DNA of 64,000 nt from Neptunicoccus cionae (GTDB lineage: Bacteria; Pseudomonadota; Alphaproteobacteria; Rhodobacterales; Rhodobacteraceae): the NCBI RefSeq assembly GCF_014643735.1, contig NZ_BMKA01000003.1:310001-374000 (forward strand), in the 5' to 3' direction. Below, one piece after another: positions 52,935-61,716 of the stretch (position 1 is the stretch's first letter; each line of letters begins with the position of its first letter). The position numbers and the translations under genes were made by a program. The notes below the pieces were generated by a model, which had not been told where the DNA came from, made no database searches, and saw only the letters and a program-made list of their open reading frames with translations.

Positions 52935-52956
52935 CTTCAATGTTCCATAAATACTC
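52935..52956. repeat. 22-bp intergenic repeat, copy 2
   Basis: CTTCAATGTTCC-AT-AAATACTC, differing from the copy at 49428-49449 only in the two middle bases. It fills the 26-base convergent gap between the MFS gene and the next gene, and overlaps that gene's stop codon by two bases. Confidence 0.6.
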
Positions 52957-53749
52957 AGAACCGACCGGTTGCTGCCAGTCCCATCAGCCGCAGCCGTTTA
53001 CCAGCATCCGACCGGCCGAGCATCCCTGCCCCAACCAGCGCCGGTTCGCGGACTGCCTGACGCAAAACCCCGCGCGCCAACCAGCCAGTCCGCAAGGCAG
53101 CGCGTTTGGGCCGCGCAACGCCTTTTAACGCCGTTTTTGCAGCATCCATCTGCGCAAGCGCCTTCCCCGCCAATGCAGATACACCCTGCGCGGTCCCGTC
53201 CACCAACGGATAGCGGTTTGCCGCCTCCAGCGCAGGGACTGCTTCCAACAAACCAGCAGCACCACAAGCAGTGCCATACGCATTAGCAGCCTTCAGAACC
53301 GCCGCGTCCCCCTGCCCGTCCATCGCTTGCACAGCCAGCGCCATCAAACTGCCAGCCGTGCCATCCAGATAGGACCAAAGTGCTGCGTCATCGGCATGCG
53401 GCTCCTTGTAAATATCCCAGCGCCTCGCTGCGATCAGGGCATCAAACGGCCCACGCGGCAGATCCCTGCGCGCCACAAGTTCAGCCAGCGGCGTAACCAC
53501 CTGATGCCTGCGCACTGTTGCGCCGGTGAAAATTTCTTCCACCGCATCAATCCACCATTGCAGGCGCATCTCTGCGATCATCGGCTCTTCCGTCACCCAA
53601 GGGGCGCGCGCAACTTCTACGTTAAAGGCATAAAGCACCATCAGCGCATCCCGATCAGCGCCATCGGCTGTCATTGCGGACAGAAACCGCATTGGATCTC
53701 CCGAATGGACGGTTTCAGCGCAACTGGCAATGTCGTCTTGCAGGCTCAT
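52955..53749 (-). CDS. Squalene/phytoene-synthase-fold protein, NDUFAF6-like
   Basis: 264 aa, all-helical. Resembles the trans-prenyltransferase head-to-head family (MVLYAFNVEVARAPWVTEEP, MRLQWWIDAVEEIF, YLDGTAGSLMALA) but the first catalytic DxxxD motif is missing, as in NDUFAF6/complex I assembly homologues. Likely not a terpene synthase; the exact role is not shown. Starts where the hydrolase gene ends (ATGA overlap). Confidence 0.75.
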   Translation of the reverse strand: MSLQDDIASCAETVHSGDPMRFLSAMTADGADRDALMVLYAFNVEVARAPWVTEEPMIAEMRLQWWIDAVEEIFTGATVRRHQVVTPLAELVARRDLPRGPFDALIAARRWDIYKEPHADDAALWSYLDGTAGSLMALAVQAMDGQGDAAVLKAANAYGTACGAAGLLEAVPALEAANRYPLVDGTAQGVSALAGKALAQMDAAKTALKGVARPKRAALRTGWLARGVLRQAVREPALVGAGMLGRSDAGKRLRLMGLAATGRF

Positions 53750-54720
53750 TCAATATCCCTGATAAATTCGGCAGCACGGGCCGCAGTCTCGGGCTGTGAC
53801 ATGACATCCAGATGACCGACACCTTCCAGCAGCAAGTAGCTACCCTGCGGATTGGCACCAGAGAGCACCGGTTCAAACTGATCCGCCTTAAAGGCTTCAT
53901 CCTGCGTCCCTGCGATCAACAGAAACGGCGGCAGCGCCGCAACATCCGCAAGATAATCCCCGCGCGGCGCATAAGAGGTATTCAATCGATAGGAATAAGC
54001 CCCTGTCATCGTCTCGGACAGCGGACCTTCAGGCAGGGTAAAGGTAATCGCTGTCAGCCCGTTTAACGCCTTGATCCCCACAGTATTCAACATGCTCAGA
54101 CCGATCACACGGCGGGTCAGCACCTGCGCCCAACCACCAGAGTTCTCGCGCATGGTGGGTGCGTTATATTTCAGGTAAGGCGCCAGCAGCACCGCCCCAT
54201 CAAGAGCATCTCCGTAGCGGCCACCAGCATAGCGCACCACCAGCCCCCCGCCAGATGAATGCCCCATCAGCACCAGTTTTTGACCATTCTGACGATAGAC
54301 GGCCACCAGATCGGCAAGGTCATCTTCCAACTGACCGATATAGGCCACATCGCCCTTTGGCGCAGGGTTAAGACCATGTCCCCGCAGGTCCGGCACCAGA
54401 ACTTGCGCACCCGTCATAGCAGCGATTTCAGCCGCCAGTCCGTCATAAGCCGCACCATGCGCGCCCGAGCCATGCACCAGCACAACCAAAGCAGCTTCCG
54501 CCCCCTGTCCTTCATGCACACGCACCGCCAGCTCCACCCCGTCCCGCGCAGTATAGCGAACAGGCTCCACCGCATCATTGCCAATCCGCAGCTTGTCGAA
54601 ATCAAGGCTCTCGCCCTTGGCGGGTGCTGGCCGTTGGGACAGGATCAGTCCGCCCGCGATCAGCAGGTAAATAACAGCCGACCCCAGCGCAAAGCGCATC
54701 ACTGTCAAAAACACGTCCAT
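53746..54720 (-). CDS. Membrane-anchored alpha/beta hydrolase
   Basis: 324 aa. N-terminal anchor (residues about 7-27: VMRFALGSAVIYLLIAGGLIL). Hydrolase motifs: oxyanion LVHGSGAHGAAYD, nucleophile LVLMGHSSGGGLVVRY (Ser about 154), Asp in LLIAGTQDEAFK (about 268), His in VGHLDVM (about 305). Lysophospholipase-like; substrate unknown. Coupled by ATGA to the gene downstream. Confidence 0.85.
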   Translation of the reverse strand: MDVFLTVMRFALGSAVIYLLIAGGLILSQRPAPAKGESLDFDKLRIGNDAVEPVRYTARDGVELAVRVHEGQGAEAALVVLVHGSGAHGAAYDGLAAEIAAMTGAQVLVPDLRGHGLNPAPKGDVAYIGQLEDDLADLVAVYRQNGQKLVLMGHSSGGGLVVRYAGGRYGDALDGAVLLAPYLKYNAPTMRENSGGWAQVLTRRVIGLSMLNTVGIKALNGLTAITFTLPEGPLSETMTGAYSYRLNTSYAPRGDYLADVAALPPFLLIAGTQDEAFKADQFEPVLSGANPQGSYLLLEGVGHLDVMSQPETAARAAEFIRDIE

Positions 54721-54759
54721 TCCAGACCTCCCCGTTATCCCACGCCTTGCAGCAACAGC

Positions 54760-56382
54760 CTAAACCGCCACCGCCCCATCGCGCAGCAGCTTCCAGTTGA
54801 TCGCATCCACCAGCGCCTCGAAACTCGCATCTACAATATTGGCCGACACCCCGACAGTAGACCAGCGGCGGCCTTCGCCGTCCTCTGAATCGATCACAAC
54901 ACGGGTCACAGCCTCGGTGCCGCCATTGGTGATCCGCACTTTAAAATCCACCAGATGCATGTCGTCGATAATCGCCTGATACGGGCCGAGATCCCGCTCC
55001 AGTGCGCGCCACAGGGCGTTAACCGGACCTTGGTCATTGCCGCTGTCATCCATAGACTCACTGGCCGAAAGGTGCTTTTGCCCGCCAATATTCACTGCCA
55101 CCACAGCTTCTGACAGGGTTCTGCGTTCCATCCCCGGCGCTTTGGCCCGCTCCACCGTTACACGGTAACGCATGATCTCAAAGAACCGGGGCAGTATCCC
55201 CAGCACCCGACGGGCGAGGATCTCAAACGAGGCCTGCGCACTGTCATAAGCATATCCCTGATCCTCGCGACGTTTAATCTCGTCGAGTATTTCCAGCATC
55301 TGCGCCCCCTCCGGCGCGGCGATCCCAGCATCCTTTAACCGTTTGCGCAGGTTGCTTTGCCCCGCTTGGTTGGACATGGGAATGATCCGCTGATTGCCTA
55401 CCAGTGACGGGTCTACATGTTCGTAAGTCGTCGGGTCTTTCAGGATCGCGCTGGCGTGTAGCCCCGCCTTATGGGCAAAGGCGCTGGCTCCCACATACGC
55501 CGCCCATTTATGCGACACGCGGTTCAGAATATCATCGAGCATCCGGCTAAGCTGGGTCAGGGATTTCAGCCCCGCTGCCGAAACGCCGGTATCATAAAGA
55601 CTGGCATAGGGTTCTTTCAGCAGCAAGGTCGGTATCAACGCCGTCAGATTGGCGTTGCCACAGCGTTCGCCCAGCCCGTTCAACGTACCTTGGATCTGAC
55701 GCACCCCCGCGTCCACGGCAACCAGCGTGTTGGCCACAGCCATTTCAGTATCGTTATGGGTGTGTATCCCCAAATGATCGCCCGGAATACCCGCCGCAAT
55801 CACAGCCTTTGTTGCGCTGCGAACTTCATCTGGCAAAGCCCCGCCATTGGTGTCACACAAAACAATCCAGCGCGCGCCCGCATCATAGGCCGCTTTGGCC
55901 GCGTTGATCGTATAGTCGGGATTGGCTTTATACCCGTCAAAGAAGTGTTCGCAATCAAACAGCGCCTCGCGCCCTTGTGCTATGATATGGGCAACACTCT
56001 CGCGGATGTTGTCGAGGTTTTCGTCCAGCGAGATCCCCAGCGCCTTGGTCACATGAAAATCATGGGTTTTGCCCACCAGACAGACCGCGGGCGTGTTGGC
56101 GTTCATCACCGCCGCCAGAACATCGTCATTCGCGGCAGATCGACCAGAGCGTTTTGTCATCCCGAAGGCCGTAAAAACCGCCTTATCCAACGTTGGCGCT
56201 GCATCGAAGAAATCGCTGTCGGTCGGATTGGCACCGGGCCAACCGCCTTCGACATAATCAATCCCCAAGCGATCCAGAGCAGTCGCGATACGGGTTTTAT
56301 CCTCAGCGGTGAAATCCACCCCTTGGGTCTGCTGCCCGTCCCGCAAAGTTGTGTCGTAAAGGTAGAGCCGTTCTTTGGTCAT
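54760..56382 (-). CDS. cimA: (R)-citramalate synthase
   Basis: 540 aa. Condenses acetyl-CoA with pyruvate, opening the threonine-independent route to isoleucine. Barrel motifs: YLYDTTLRDGQQTQGVDFTA, HTHNDTEMAVANTL, GTLNGLGERCGNANL and FAHKAGLHASAI; C-terminal LeuA-dimer regulatory domain (ITNGGTEAVTRVVIDSED) that usually mediates isoleucine feedback. The early sequence DYVEGGWPGANPTD is typical of CimA rather than LeuA. 16-kb from no other ilv/leu genes in view. Confidence 0.95.
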   Translation of the reverse strand: MTKERLYLYDTTLRDGQQTQGVDFTAEDKTRIATALDRLGIDYVEGGWPGANPTDSDFFDAAPTLDKAVFTAFGMTKRSGRSAANDDVLAAVMNANTPAVCLVGKTHDFHVTKALGISLDENLDNIRESVAHIIAQGREALFDCEHFFDGYKANPDYTINAAKAAYDAGARWIVLCDTNGGALPDEVRSATKAVIAAGIPGDHLGIHTHNDTEMAVANTLVAVDAGVRQIQGTLNGLGERCGNANLTALIPTLLLKEPYASLYDTGVSAAGLKSLTQLSRMLDDILNRVSHKWAAYVGASAFAHKAGLHASAILKDPTTYEHVDPSLVGNQRIIPMSNQAGQSNLRKRLKDAGIAAPEGAQMLEILDEIKRREDQGYAYDSAQASFEILARRVLGILPRFFEIMRYRVTVERAKAPGMERRTLSEAVVAVNIGGQKHLSASESMDDSGNDQGPVNALWRALERDLGPYQAIIDDMHLVDFKVRITNGGTEAVTRVVIDSEDGEGRRWSTVGVSANIVDASFEALVDAINWKLLRDGAVAV

Positions 56383-56501
56383 AGCGTCACCTTAAACTTA
56401 AAACTTGGCCGTGCGCCGCACGGCCTGCGCCGACCTCCCCCATGGGAGGCGCATTCGCGCCACCCGAGGTCTGCACTGGCCTGTGTTGCGAAACCCTTCA
56501 T
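56379..56501 (-). CDS. Possible 40-codon bridging ORF between cysS and cimA
   Basis: Starts with ATG overlapping the cysS stop (TGATG) and stops with TGA overlapping the cimA start (ATGA), so it fills the gap exactly. Product begins [20 protein letters not shown] and is Arg/Gly-rich in the middle. The sequence also folds into two perfect hairpins (GGCCGTGC/GCACGGCC at 56407-56425, CCTCCC/GGGAGG at 56434-56449). It may be a coupling or leader ORF, or chance between two RNA structures. Confidence 0.35.
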   Translation of the reverse strand: MKGFATQASADLGWRECASHGGGRRRPCGARPSFKFKVTL

Positions 56502-57871
56502 CACGCCAGCCCTTCCAGTTTAGAGGCATCAAAGCCCACTGCCGGTTCCAGCGAGATGCCCTCTTTAGACATCCGCACGCTGACACCCGCCGCAGTCAGT
56601 GCCGATTTCAAGGCGTCGACCTGCGCAAAGTCTTTGGTTTCCATCGCCTTGGACCGCAACACAGTCATTTTCGCTTCCAACGTACCAAGCAATGGATCAC
56701 GATCACTGGCCCAATCAGGAATATCGCCGTTGAGCAAACCAAGTGCCCGTAGACTTGCCCGCAAAGAGGCTACATCATCCGCATGGGACAGCTGGTGCAT
56801 CTCGGCTAACGCCCCAGCGGTGTTAAGATCATCCCCCAATGCATCAAGAACCGACTGGTTCGGCTCTGCAGTGTCCAAAGCCTGCGCCGCCTGCGCATAC
56901 CACTTCCGCAAAGTCGCCTCAGCCTCTTTCGCCTTCTTGTCGGTCCAGTCCATTGGCTTGCGGTAATGGGTGCTCAGGTACACGAACCGGATCACCTCAC
57001 CGGGGTAGCCCTGTTCAATCAGTTCCCGCACACTGAAGAAGTTGCCCAAGGATTTGGACATTTTCTTGCCCTCCACCTGCAGCATTTCATTGTGCATCCA
57101 AACCTGCGCGAAATCGTCCTCCGACCCGCAGGCACAGCTTTGTGCTTTTTCGTTTTCGTGGTGGGGAAAGGCCAGATCCAGCCCGCCGCCGTGAATATCA
57201 AACCGATTGCCAAACAGCGCGTCTGACATGGCTGAACATTCGATATGCCACCCCGGACGGCCATAGCCCCAAGGGCTCTCCCATCCGGGCGTTTGCGCGT
57301 CAGATGGTTTCCACAGCACAAAATCCATCGGATTGCGTTTATAAGGGGCGACTTCGACCCGCGCCCCTGCGATCATATCATCCACTGACCGCCCCGACAA
57401 AGAGCCATAATTCTTGTAAGACTCCACCGCGAACAGCACATGACCCTCTGCTTCATAGGCATGACCCGCTTTGATCAAGCCTTCGATCATGGTGATCATT
57501 TCCGGAATATATTCCGTCGCCCGTGGCGCATGGTCGGGCTCCAGATTGCCAAGTGCGCCCATGTCGTCCAGATACCAGCCGATGGTCTCATCCGTGATCT
57601 CGCGGATGGATCGCCCTGTTTCTGCCGCGCGGGCGTTGATCTTGTCGTCCACATCCGTGAAATTCCGCGCATAGGTAACGTAGTCAGGGCCAAATTCCTC
57701 GCGCAACAGCCGATACAGCACATCAAACACAATAACAGGCCGCGCATTACCAATATGGGCGCGGTCATAGACCGTCGGCCCGCAGACATACATCCGCACA
57801 TCATCGGCTTTGAGAGGCGTGAACACCTCTTTCTTGCGGGTCTTGGTGTTGTAGAGTTTGATCGTCGTCAT
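56501..57871 (-). CDS. cysS: Cysteinyl-tRNA synthetase
   Basis: 456 aa. Class I synthetase: Zn/first Cys in [19 protein letters not shown] (HIGH motif as HIGN), zinc ligands in [10 protein letters not shown] and [22 protein letters not shown] (KMSKS) and anticodon-binding C-terminal helices. Full length; one gene copy expected. Its stop overlaps the start of the 40-codon ORF. Confidence 0.97.
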   Translation of the reverse strand: MTTIKLYNTKTRKKEVFTPLKADDVRMYVCGPTVYDRAHIGNARPVIVFDVLYRLLREEFGPDYVTYARNFTDVDDKINARAAETGRSIREITDETIGWYLDDMGALGNLEPDHAPRATEYIPEMITMIEGLIKAGHAYEAEGHVLFAVESYKNYGSLSGRSVDDMIAGARVEVAPYKRNPMDFVLWKPSDAQTPGWESPWGYGRPGWHIECSAMSDALFGNRFDIHGGGLDLAFPHHENEKAQSCACGSEDDFAQVWMHNEMLQVEGKKMSKSLGNFFSVRELIEQGYPGEVIRFVYLSTHYRKPMDWTDKKAKEAEATLRKWYAQAAQALDTAEPNQSVLDALGDDLNTAGALAEMHQLSHADDVASLRASLRALGLLNGDIPDWASDRDPLLGTLEAKMTVLRSKAMETKDFAQVDALKSALTAAGVSVRMSKEGISLEPAVGFDASKLEGLA

Positions 57872-58118
57872 AGGTCGTCCTTGCGCACGCAGAGCAGTCT
57901 TGCGGCGGACCTAGCATTTCAAATCACTTTTAGGAATAGAGAAGCCGCCCGCCTGACACTGTCAGCGGATAATACAAATGCAGCAGATAATGCTCTGGTT
58001 TCTCATGGGTGCAGTCTTAACCACCCCCAATTCAAACGCAAGTCCTGTTTGTAGGGGCCGCTGCATGGACGATTTCTTTGGCGGCTGTTAGGTTGCGCCA
58101 ACTTCATAAGGATATCAA

Positions 58119-58532
58119 ATGCGCCTCCTGAATAAAGACGAGATCGTTAAACTGGCCAACAGCTATGCTAAAGCCTGGACAGCCCACGACGGCGCGGCTG
58201 TTGCCGGGCATTTTGCAGACCACGGCACGGCAGAAGTGAATGGTGCAGAACCCGTTAAGGGCCACGCCGCCATCGCAGAGCTGACCACGGCTCTGTTTGA
58301 AATGTTTGCGGATCTGCACATGATGTGTGACGATATCCGTATCTCGGGCCATAATGCCGTAGTGACGTGGACGTTCTATGGCCATCACGCGGATAACGCC
58401 AAATTCGCCAAGATAAGCGGTTGGGAGGAATGGACCCTGACGGACGACCTGAAAATCGCCCGGTCCCGCCGATGGTATGATCCCGAAGACCTTATAGAAC
58501 AATGCGGAGAGGCGGCCGCGCAAATGAACTAA
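58119..58532 (+). CDS. SnoaL/NTF2-like protein
   Basis: 137 aa. Cone-shaped NTF2 fold suggested by LANSYAKAWTAHDGAAVAGHFAD, then KGHAAIAELTTALFEMFAD, and HNAVVTWTFYGHH. No catalytic residues identified. 16 bases upstream of the isocitrate-lyase-like gene, so the two are likely an operon. A 247-base divergent gap with cysS (57872-58118) precedes it and shows no clear motif. Confidence 0.8.
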   Translation: MRLLNKDEIVKLANSYAKAWTAHDGAAVAGHFADHGTAEVNGAEPVKGHAAIAELTTALFEMFADLHMMCDDIRISGHNAVVTWTFYGHHADNAKFAKISGWEEWTLTDDLKIARSRRWYDPEDLIEQCGEAAAQMN

Positions 58533-58548
58533 ACCGGAAGGGTTTCCC

Positions 58549-59367
58549 ATGACGACAGACAAAGGTGCCACGTTCCGCGCGCTCCACCAGCCCGGAAACC
58601 CGTTCATACTGGCCAACGCGTGGGATGCTGGCAGTGCCAAAATGCTGGCAGCACTCGGGGCGCAGGCGCTGGCGACCACCTCGGCGGGCCATGCCTTCAC
58701 GCTCGGGCGGCCTGACATGGGGCGGGTCACACGGGACGAGGCGCTGGCCCACGCGGCAGACATTGTCGCCGCCACTGTTCTTCCGGTGTCCGGTGATCTG
58801 GAAAACGGATATGGCAGCGCGCCAGAAACAGTGGCTGAAACAATCCGGCTTGCTGGCGAAGTGGGGTTGGCGGGCTGTTCGATTGAAGATACCGCATTGC
58901 CGGACTCAGCGCCCTATGATTTTGATCTTGCCGTCGAGCGCATCCAAGCTGCCGCCGCTGCCGCCCGCACCCTACCACGGGACTTTGTATTGGTCGCCCG
59001 CGCCGATGGCATTTTGAACGGCCAGTATGACATAGAGGAAGCCCTGCGCCGCTTGCACGCGTTTTACGAGGCCGGTGCCGATTGTCTTTATGCGCCAATC
59101 CCGAAAAAGACCTCCGATCTCGCCCGTATTTGCCGCGAAATTCCTGCCCCCATCAACGCCCTAGCTGCGGGACGTAAGTACACGGCACTGACCCGCGCGC
59201 AGTATGCAGAAATGGGCGTTGCGCGAATTTCGCTCGGGTCTGCGCTTGCCCGTGTGACCCATCAGGCAATTCTGGATGCTGCGAAACCGTTTCTGGAAGA
59301 CGGAGACTTCAGCAAGCTTGCGGGTGCTGCGGATGGCAGCAATATTGACAGAATGCTGGGCGGGTGA
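58549..59367 (+). CDS. Isocitrate lyase/PEP mutase family protein
   Basis: 272 aa. TIM barrel of the ICL/PEPM superfamily: ILANAWDAGSAKMLAALGA, Mg-binding SGDLENGYGSAPE (Asp about 81), CSIEDTAL and LVARADGIL. It lacks the KKCGH-type Cys loop of true isocitrate lyase, so it is probably a small 2-oxo/oxaloacetate-acting member such as PEP mutase-like or methylisocitrate-like enzyme. Paired with the NTF2-like gene. Confidence 0.8.
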   Translation: MTTDKGATFRALHQPGNPFILANAWDAGSAKMLAALGAQALATTSAGHAFTLGRPDMGRVTRDEALAHAADIVAATVLPVSGDLENGYGSAPETVAETIRLAGEVGLAGCSIEDTALPDSAPYDFDLAVERIQAAAAAARTLPRDFVLVARADGILNGQYDIEEALRRLHAFYEAGADCLYAPIPKKTSDLARICREIPAPINALAAGRKYTALTRAQYAEMGVARISLGSALARVTHQAILDAAKPFLEDGDFSKLAGAADGSNIDRMLGG

Positions 59368-59373
59368 TGCTGT

Positions 59374-59703
59374 TCACGCAGCAAAGCGGGTGTAGGCGGA
59401 CCCGAAGAGGAACGGATTGTCGCGGCTGTTGATCCGCACATTGGCACGGTGCAGGTGATAGCCTTCCGACTCTAGAATTTGACGCACCATATGACCGATC
59501 ATCTGGCGTACTTTCACACGATGCACTTCCGTTTCGAACGCCTGCTCAAGCAGCGGTGCGATTGCTTCAACGGCCGGTCGGCGCAGGTAGCAGGCGGTTT
59601 TCATGATGGTGATGATTTGGGGCTGATTTAACCATTCCCAGAACTGGACACCCTTATAGATCTCAAAGGTTCGGATGAATTTATCAGGGCGATATTCAAG
59701 CAT
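59374..59703 (-). CDS. Conserved-looking protein of unknown function
   Basis: 109 aa, basic, no signal peptide or membrane span. AAAGG six bases before ATG 59703 supports translation. Sequence is helical and rich in Arg/Gln (FWEWLNQPQIITIMKTACYL, HRVKVRQMIGHMVRQILES) and ends INSRDNPFLFGSAYTRF. I do not recognise a family. It is convergent with the isocitrate-lyase-like gene (6 bases apart) and lies downstream of the 14-bp tandem repeat array, which could be its control region. Confidence 0.65.
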   Translation of the reverse strand: MLEYRPDKFIRTFEIYKGVQFWEWLNQPQIITIMKTACYLRRPAVEAIAPLLEQAFETEVHRVKVRQMIGHMVRQILESEGYHLHRANVRINSRDNPFLFGSAYTRFAA

Positions 59704-59807
59704 GAAAAGCCTTTCAGGAATGTTGATGGTGAGAGGCGATGCAAAAGGTGCAACGCCTTTATTAGGACATCTAACTACGAATTTCCTACTATCCGGTTAA
59801 CGCTGAA

Positions 59808-59891
59808 GCTTCATTTATGAAGCGTCTTACATCACGCTTCATATATGAAGCTTCATGTATCACGCGTCTTGTATGACGCTTCATATTTGCA
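59808..59891. repeat. Six tandem copies of a 14-bp unit
   Basis: From 59808 the sequence reads GCTTCATTTATGAA, GCGTCTTACATCAC, GCTTCATATATGAA, GCTTCATGTATCAC, GCGTCTTGTATGAC, GCTTCATATTTGCA. Consensus is about GCKTCWTNTATSAM, partly self-complementary: units 1-2 and 3-4 give perfect 16-bp palindromes (59808-59823, 59836-59851). It sits in the 293-base gap (59704-59996) between the unknown gene (105 bases from its start) and the PLP decarboxylase (106 bases from its start). Too short and too uniform for CRISPR. Confidence 0.85.
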
Positions 59892-59996
59892 GGGTGATCC
59901 CACCGAGTCCCCTCTCCACAACGCCCTTAGCCAAAACACTTGCAAGCGCACGCACCACCCGCTACACAATACTTAACACGTTAGCGAGATAGCCAG

Positions 59997-61394
59997 ATGA
60001 AATATTCCGATTACGCCAAATGGACCAACCGCGCGACCCGCTGGATCGAAGATCACTTCGCCACGTTGCGGGACAAACCCGTGCGCGCGCAGACCAAACC
60101 CGGAGAGATCGCCGCCCGTCTGCCGACACACCCACCAGAGCACGCAACCGATATGGAAACCATAATCGCGGATTTCGAACAAATTGTGCCGGACGGGATA
60201 ACCCATTGGCAACACCCGCGTTTCTTCGCTTACTTCCCATCGAACGCGGCCCCTGCCTCTATGATCGCAGAGCAACTGACCAACGCGATCGCCTCCCAGT
60301 GTATGCTTTGGCAGACCTCTCCGGCGGCGACCGAAATCGAAGAGGTCATGATTGACTGGCTGCGTCAGGCAATGGATCTTCCTGCGCCGTTCAAAGGTGT
60401 CATTCAGGACAGCGCCAGCAGTGCGACCCTCTCTGCCATTCTCACCATGCGGGAACGCGCAACCGGGTTTACCGGCAACGATCAGGGCCTTTCCGCACAG
60501 GGCCGCCTGCGCATCTACTGCTCCGCACAAGTCCACAGTTCGATTGATAAAGCCTGCTGGGTTGCCGGTATCGGACAAGACAATCTGGTCAAAATCCCGA
60601 CCAATGCAGACTATCAAATGGACCCGAAGGCGCTGCAAGAGGCGATCTCTGCTGACCGTGCTGCCGGCCACGTGCCCGCCGGACTGGTCCTGTGCACCGG
60701 CGGCACCTCCATTGGCGCTTGTGACGATCTGCCTCCGCTCCTTGCCATCGCGAAAGCGGAAGACCTTTACACCCACCTTGATGCCGCTTGGGCCGGCTCC
60801 GCCATGATCTGCCCCGAATTTCGCCCCCTCTGGGCAGGAGCCGAAGACTGTGACAGCATCGTCTTCAACCCGCACAAATGGCTGGGCGCGAATTTCGATT
60901 GTTCGATTCAGTTCTTGCGGGACGCGGACATTCAGCGCCGCACTATGGGCCTGCGTCCGTCGTATCTCGAAACCCCACAAGCGCAGGAAATTACAAATTT
61001 CAACGAATGGACCGTGCCTCTGGGCCGTCGCTTCCGCGCCCTGAAACTCTGGTTCCTGATCCGCGCTTACGGTCTTGAGGGCCTGCGCAGCCGCATCCGC
61101 AACCATGTGGCATGGACGAAAGAGCTGGAAGCAAAGCTGCGCGCCCACCCCGATTTCACCATCACCACAGACAGCAGACTTGCCCTGTTCACCTTCCAAT
61201 ACACTCCAAAGGGCGGCGACCCTGACCAAGCATCTGCCGACCTGCTGCAACGGATCAATGATGACGGACGGATCTACCTGACCCAGACCCTGCACGAAGG
61301 GCAATACGTTATCCGGTTCACCGCCGGGCAGTTCGATTGCACCCGCGACGATGTGATGACCGCTTACGATGTAATTACAGAACTAGCGGGCTAA
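59997..61394 (+). CDS. PLP-dependent group II decarboxylase (aromatic-L-amino-acid type)
   Basis: 465 aa. Fold-type I decarboxylase: N-terminal HPRFFAYFPSNAAPASMIAEQ, DSASSATLSAIL, AQVHSSIDKACWVAGIG, Asp in THLDAAWAGSAM and the PLP lysine in VFNPHKWLGANFDC (Lys about 300). Substrates in this group include tyrosine, tryptophan and DOPA; not determinable here. Start ATG 59997 with a weak ribosome site. Stands alone between unknown and methyltransferase genes. Confidence 0.9.
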   Translation: MKYSDYAKWTNRATRWIEDHFATLRDKPVRAQTKPGEIAARLPTHPPEHATDMETIIADFEQIVPDGITHWQHPRFFAYFPSNAAPASMIAEQLTNAIASQCMLWQTSPAATEIEEVMIDWLRQAMDLPAPFKGVIQDSASSATLSAILTMRERATGFTGNDQGLSAQGRLRIYCSAQVHSSIDKACWVAGIGQDNLVKIPTNADYQMDPKALQEAISADRAAGHVPAGLVLCTGGTSIGACDDLPPLLAIAKAEDLYTHLDAAWAGSAMICPEFRPLWAGAEDCDSIVFNPHKWLGANFDCSIQFLRDADIQRRTMGLRPSYLETPQAQEITNFNEWTVPLGRRFRALKLWFLIRAYGLEGLRSRIRNHVAWTKELEAKLRAHPDFTITTDSRLALFTFQYTPKGGDPDQASADLLQRINDDGRIYLTQTLHEGQYVIRFTAGQFDCTRDDVMTAYDVITELAG

Positions 61395-61399
61395 TTTCG

Positions 61400-61435
61400 C
61401 ACATCCCGCAGTGTAAAAAAACGCTGCGGGGTGTG
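61400..61435 (+). terminator. Terminator-like hairpin after the decarboxylase gene
   Basis: CACATCCCGCAG / CTGCGGGGTGTG, 12-pair stem (one G-U) with a 12-base A-rich loop, five bases after the stop. No strong U-run on the plus side. The remaining 61436-61584 shows no feature I can name. Confidence 0.55.
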
Positions 61436-61584
61436 ACTCTTCGGCACTGAAACTCCCCTTATCAACGCAATCTTCACGTTTAAACCGGCTCTCCCCGCGT
61501 TGAAAACGACGTTTTTGACGCGAACAGACAAGCCTGCGCGTATTTCACGGGGCAGGCTTGGATAAGTTCGGGAGAGTTGCCGCC

Positions 61585-61683
61585 ATGATCGACCCAGATT
61601 GGATGACAGCATTGATATCACGCACCATCGGTGCGGATCGCGGCCGCGCAGCACGGGGCTCACCAAGGGAATTGCGCCGCTAG
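61585..61683 (+). CDS. Possible 32-codon ORF ahead of the MttB-family gene
   Basis: ATG at 61585 preceded by GGGAGAG; ends TAG at 61683, 33 bases before the MttB-type start. Product contains GADRGRAARGS, echoing the GGRAARQAL near the N-terminus of the next gene, with matching DNA (CGGCCGCGCAGCACG versus AGGCCGCGCAGCACG). Might be a remnant of a partial duplication or a leader; weakly supported. Confidence 0.25.
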   Translation: MIDPDWMTALISRTIGADRGRAARGSPRELRR

Positions 61684-61716
61684 AACCCGTTCCGAAGTTT
61701 TCAAGGCAATTACCCC

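Noticed and set aside
59808-59891. CRISPR-like array
   Set aside because: Units are 14 bp with no unique spacers and no cas genes; it is a tandem repeat.
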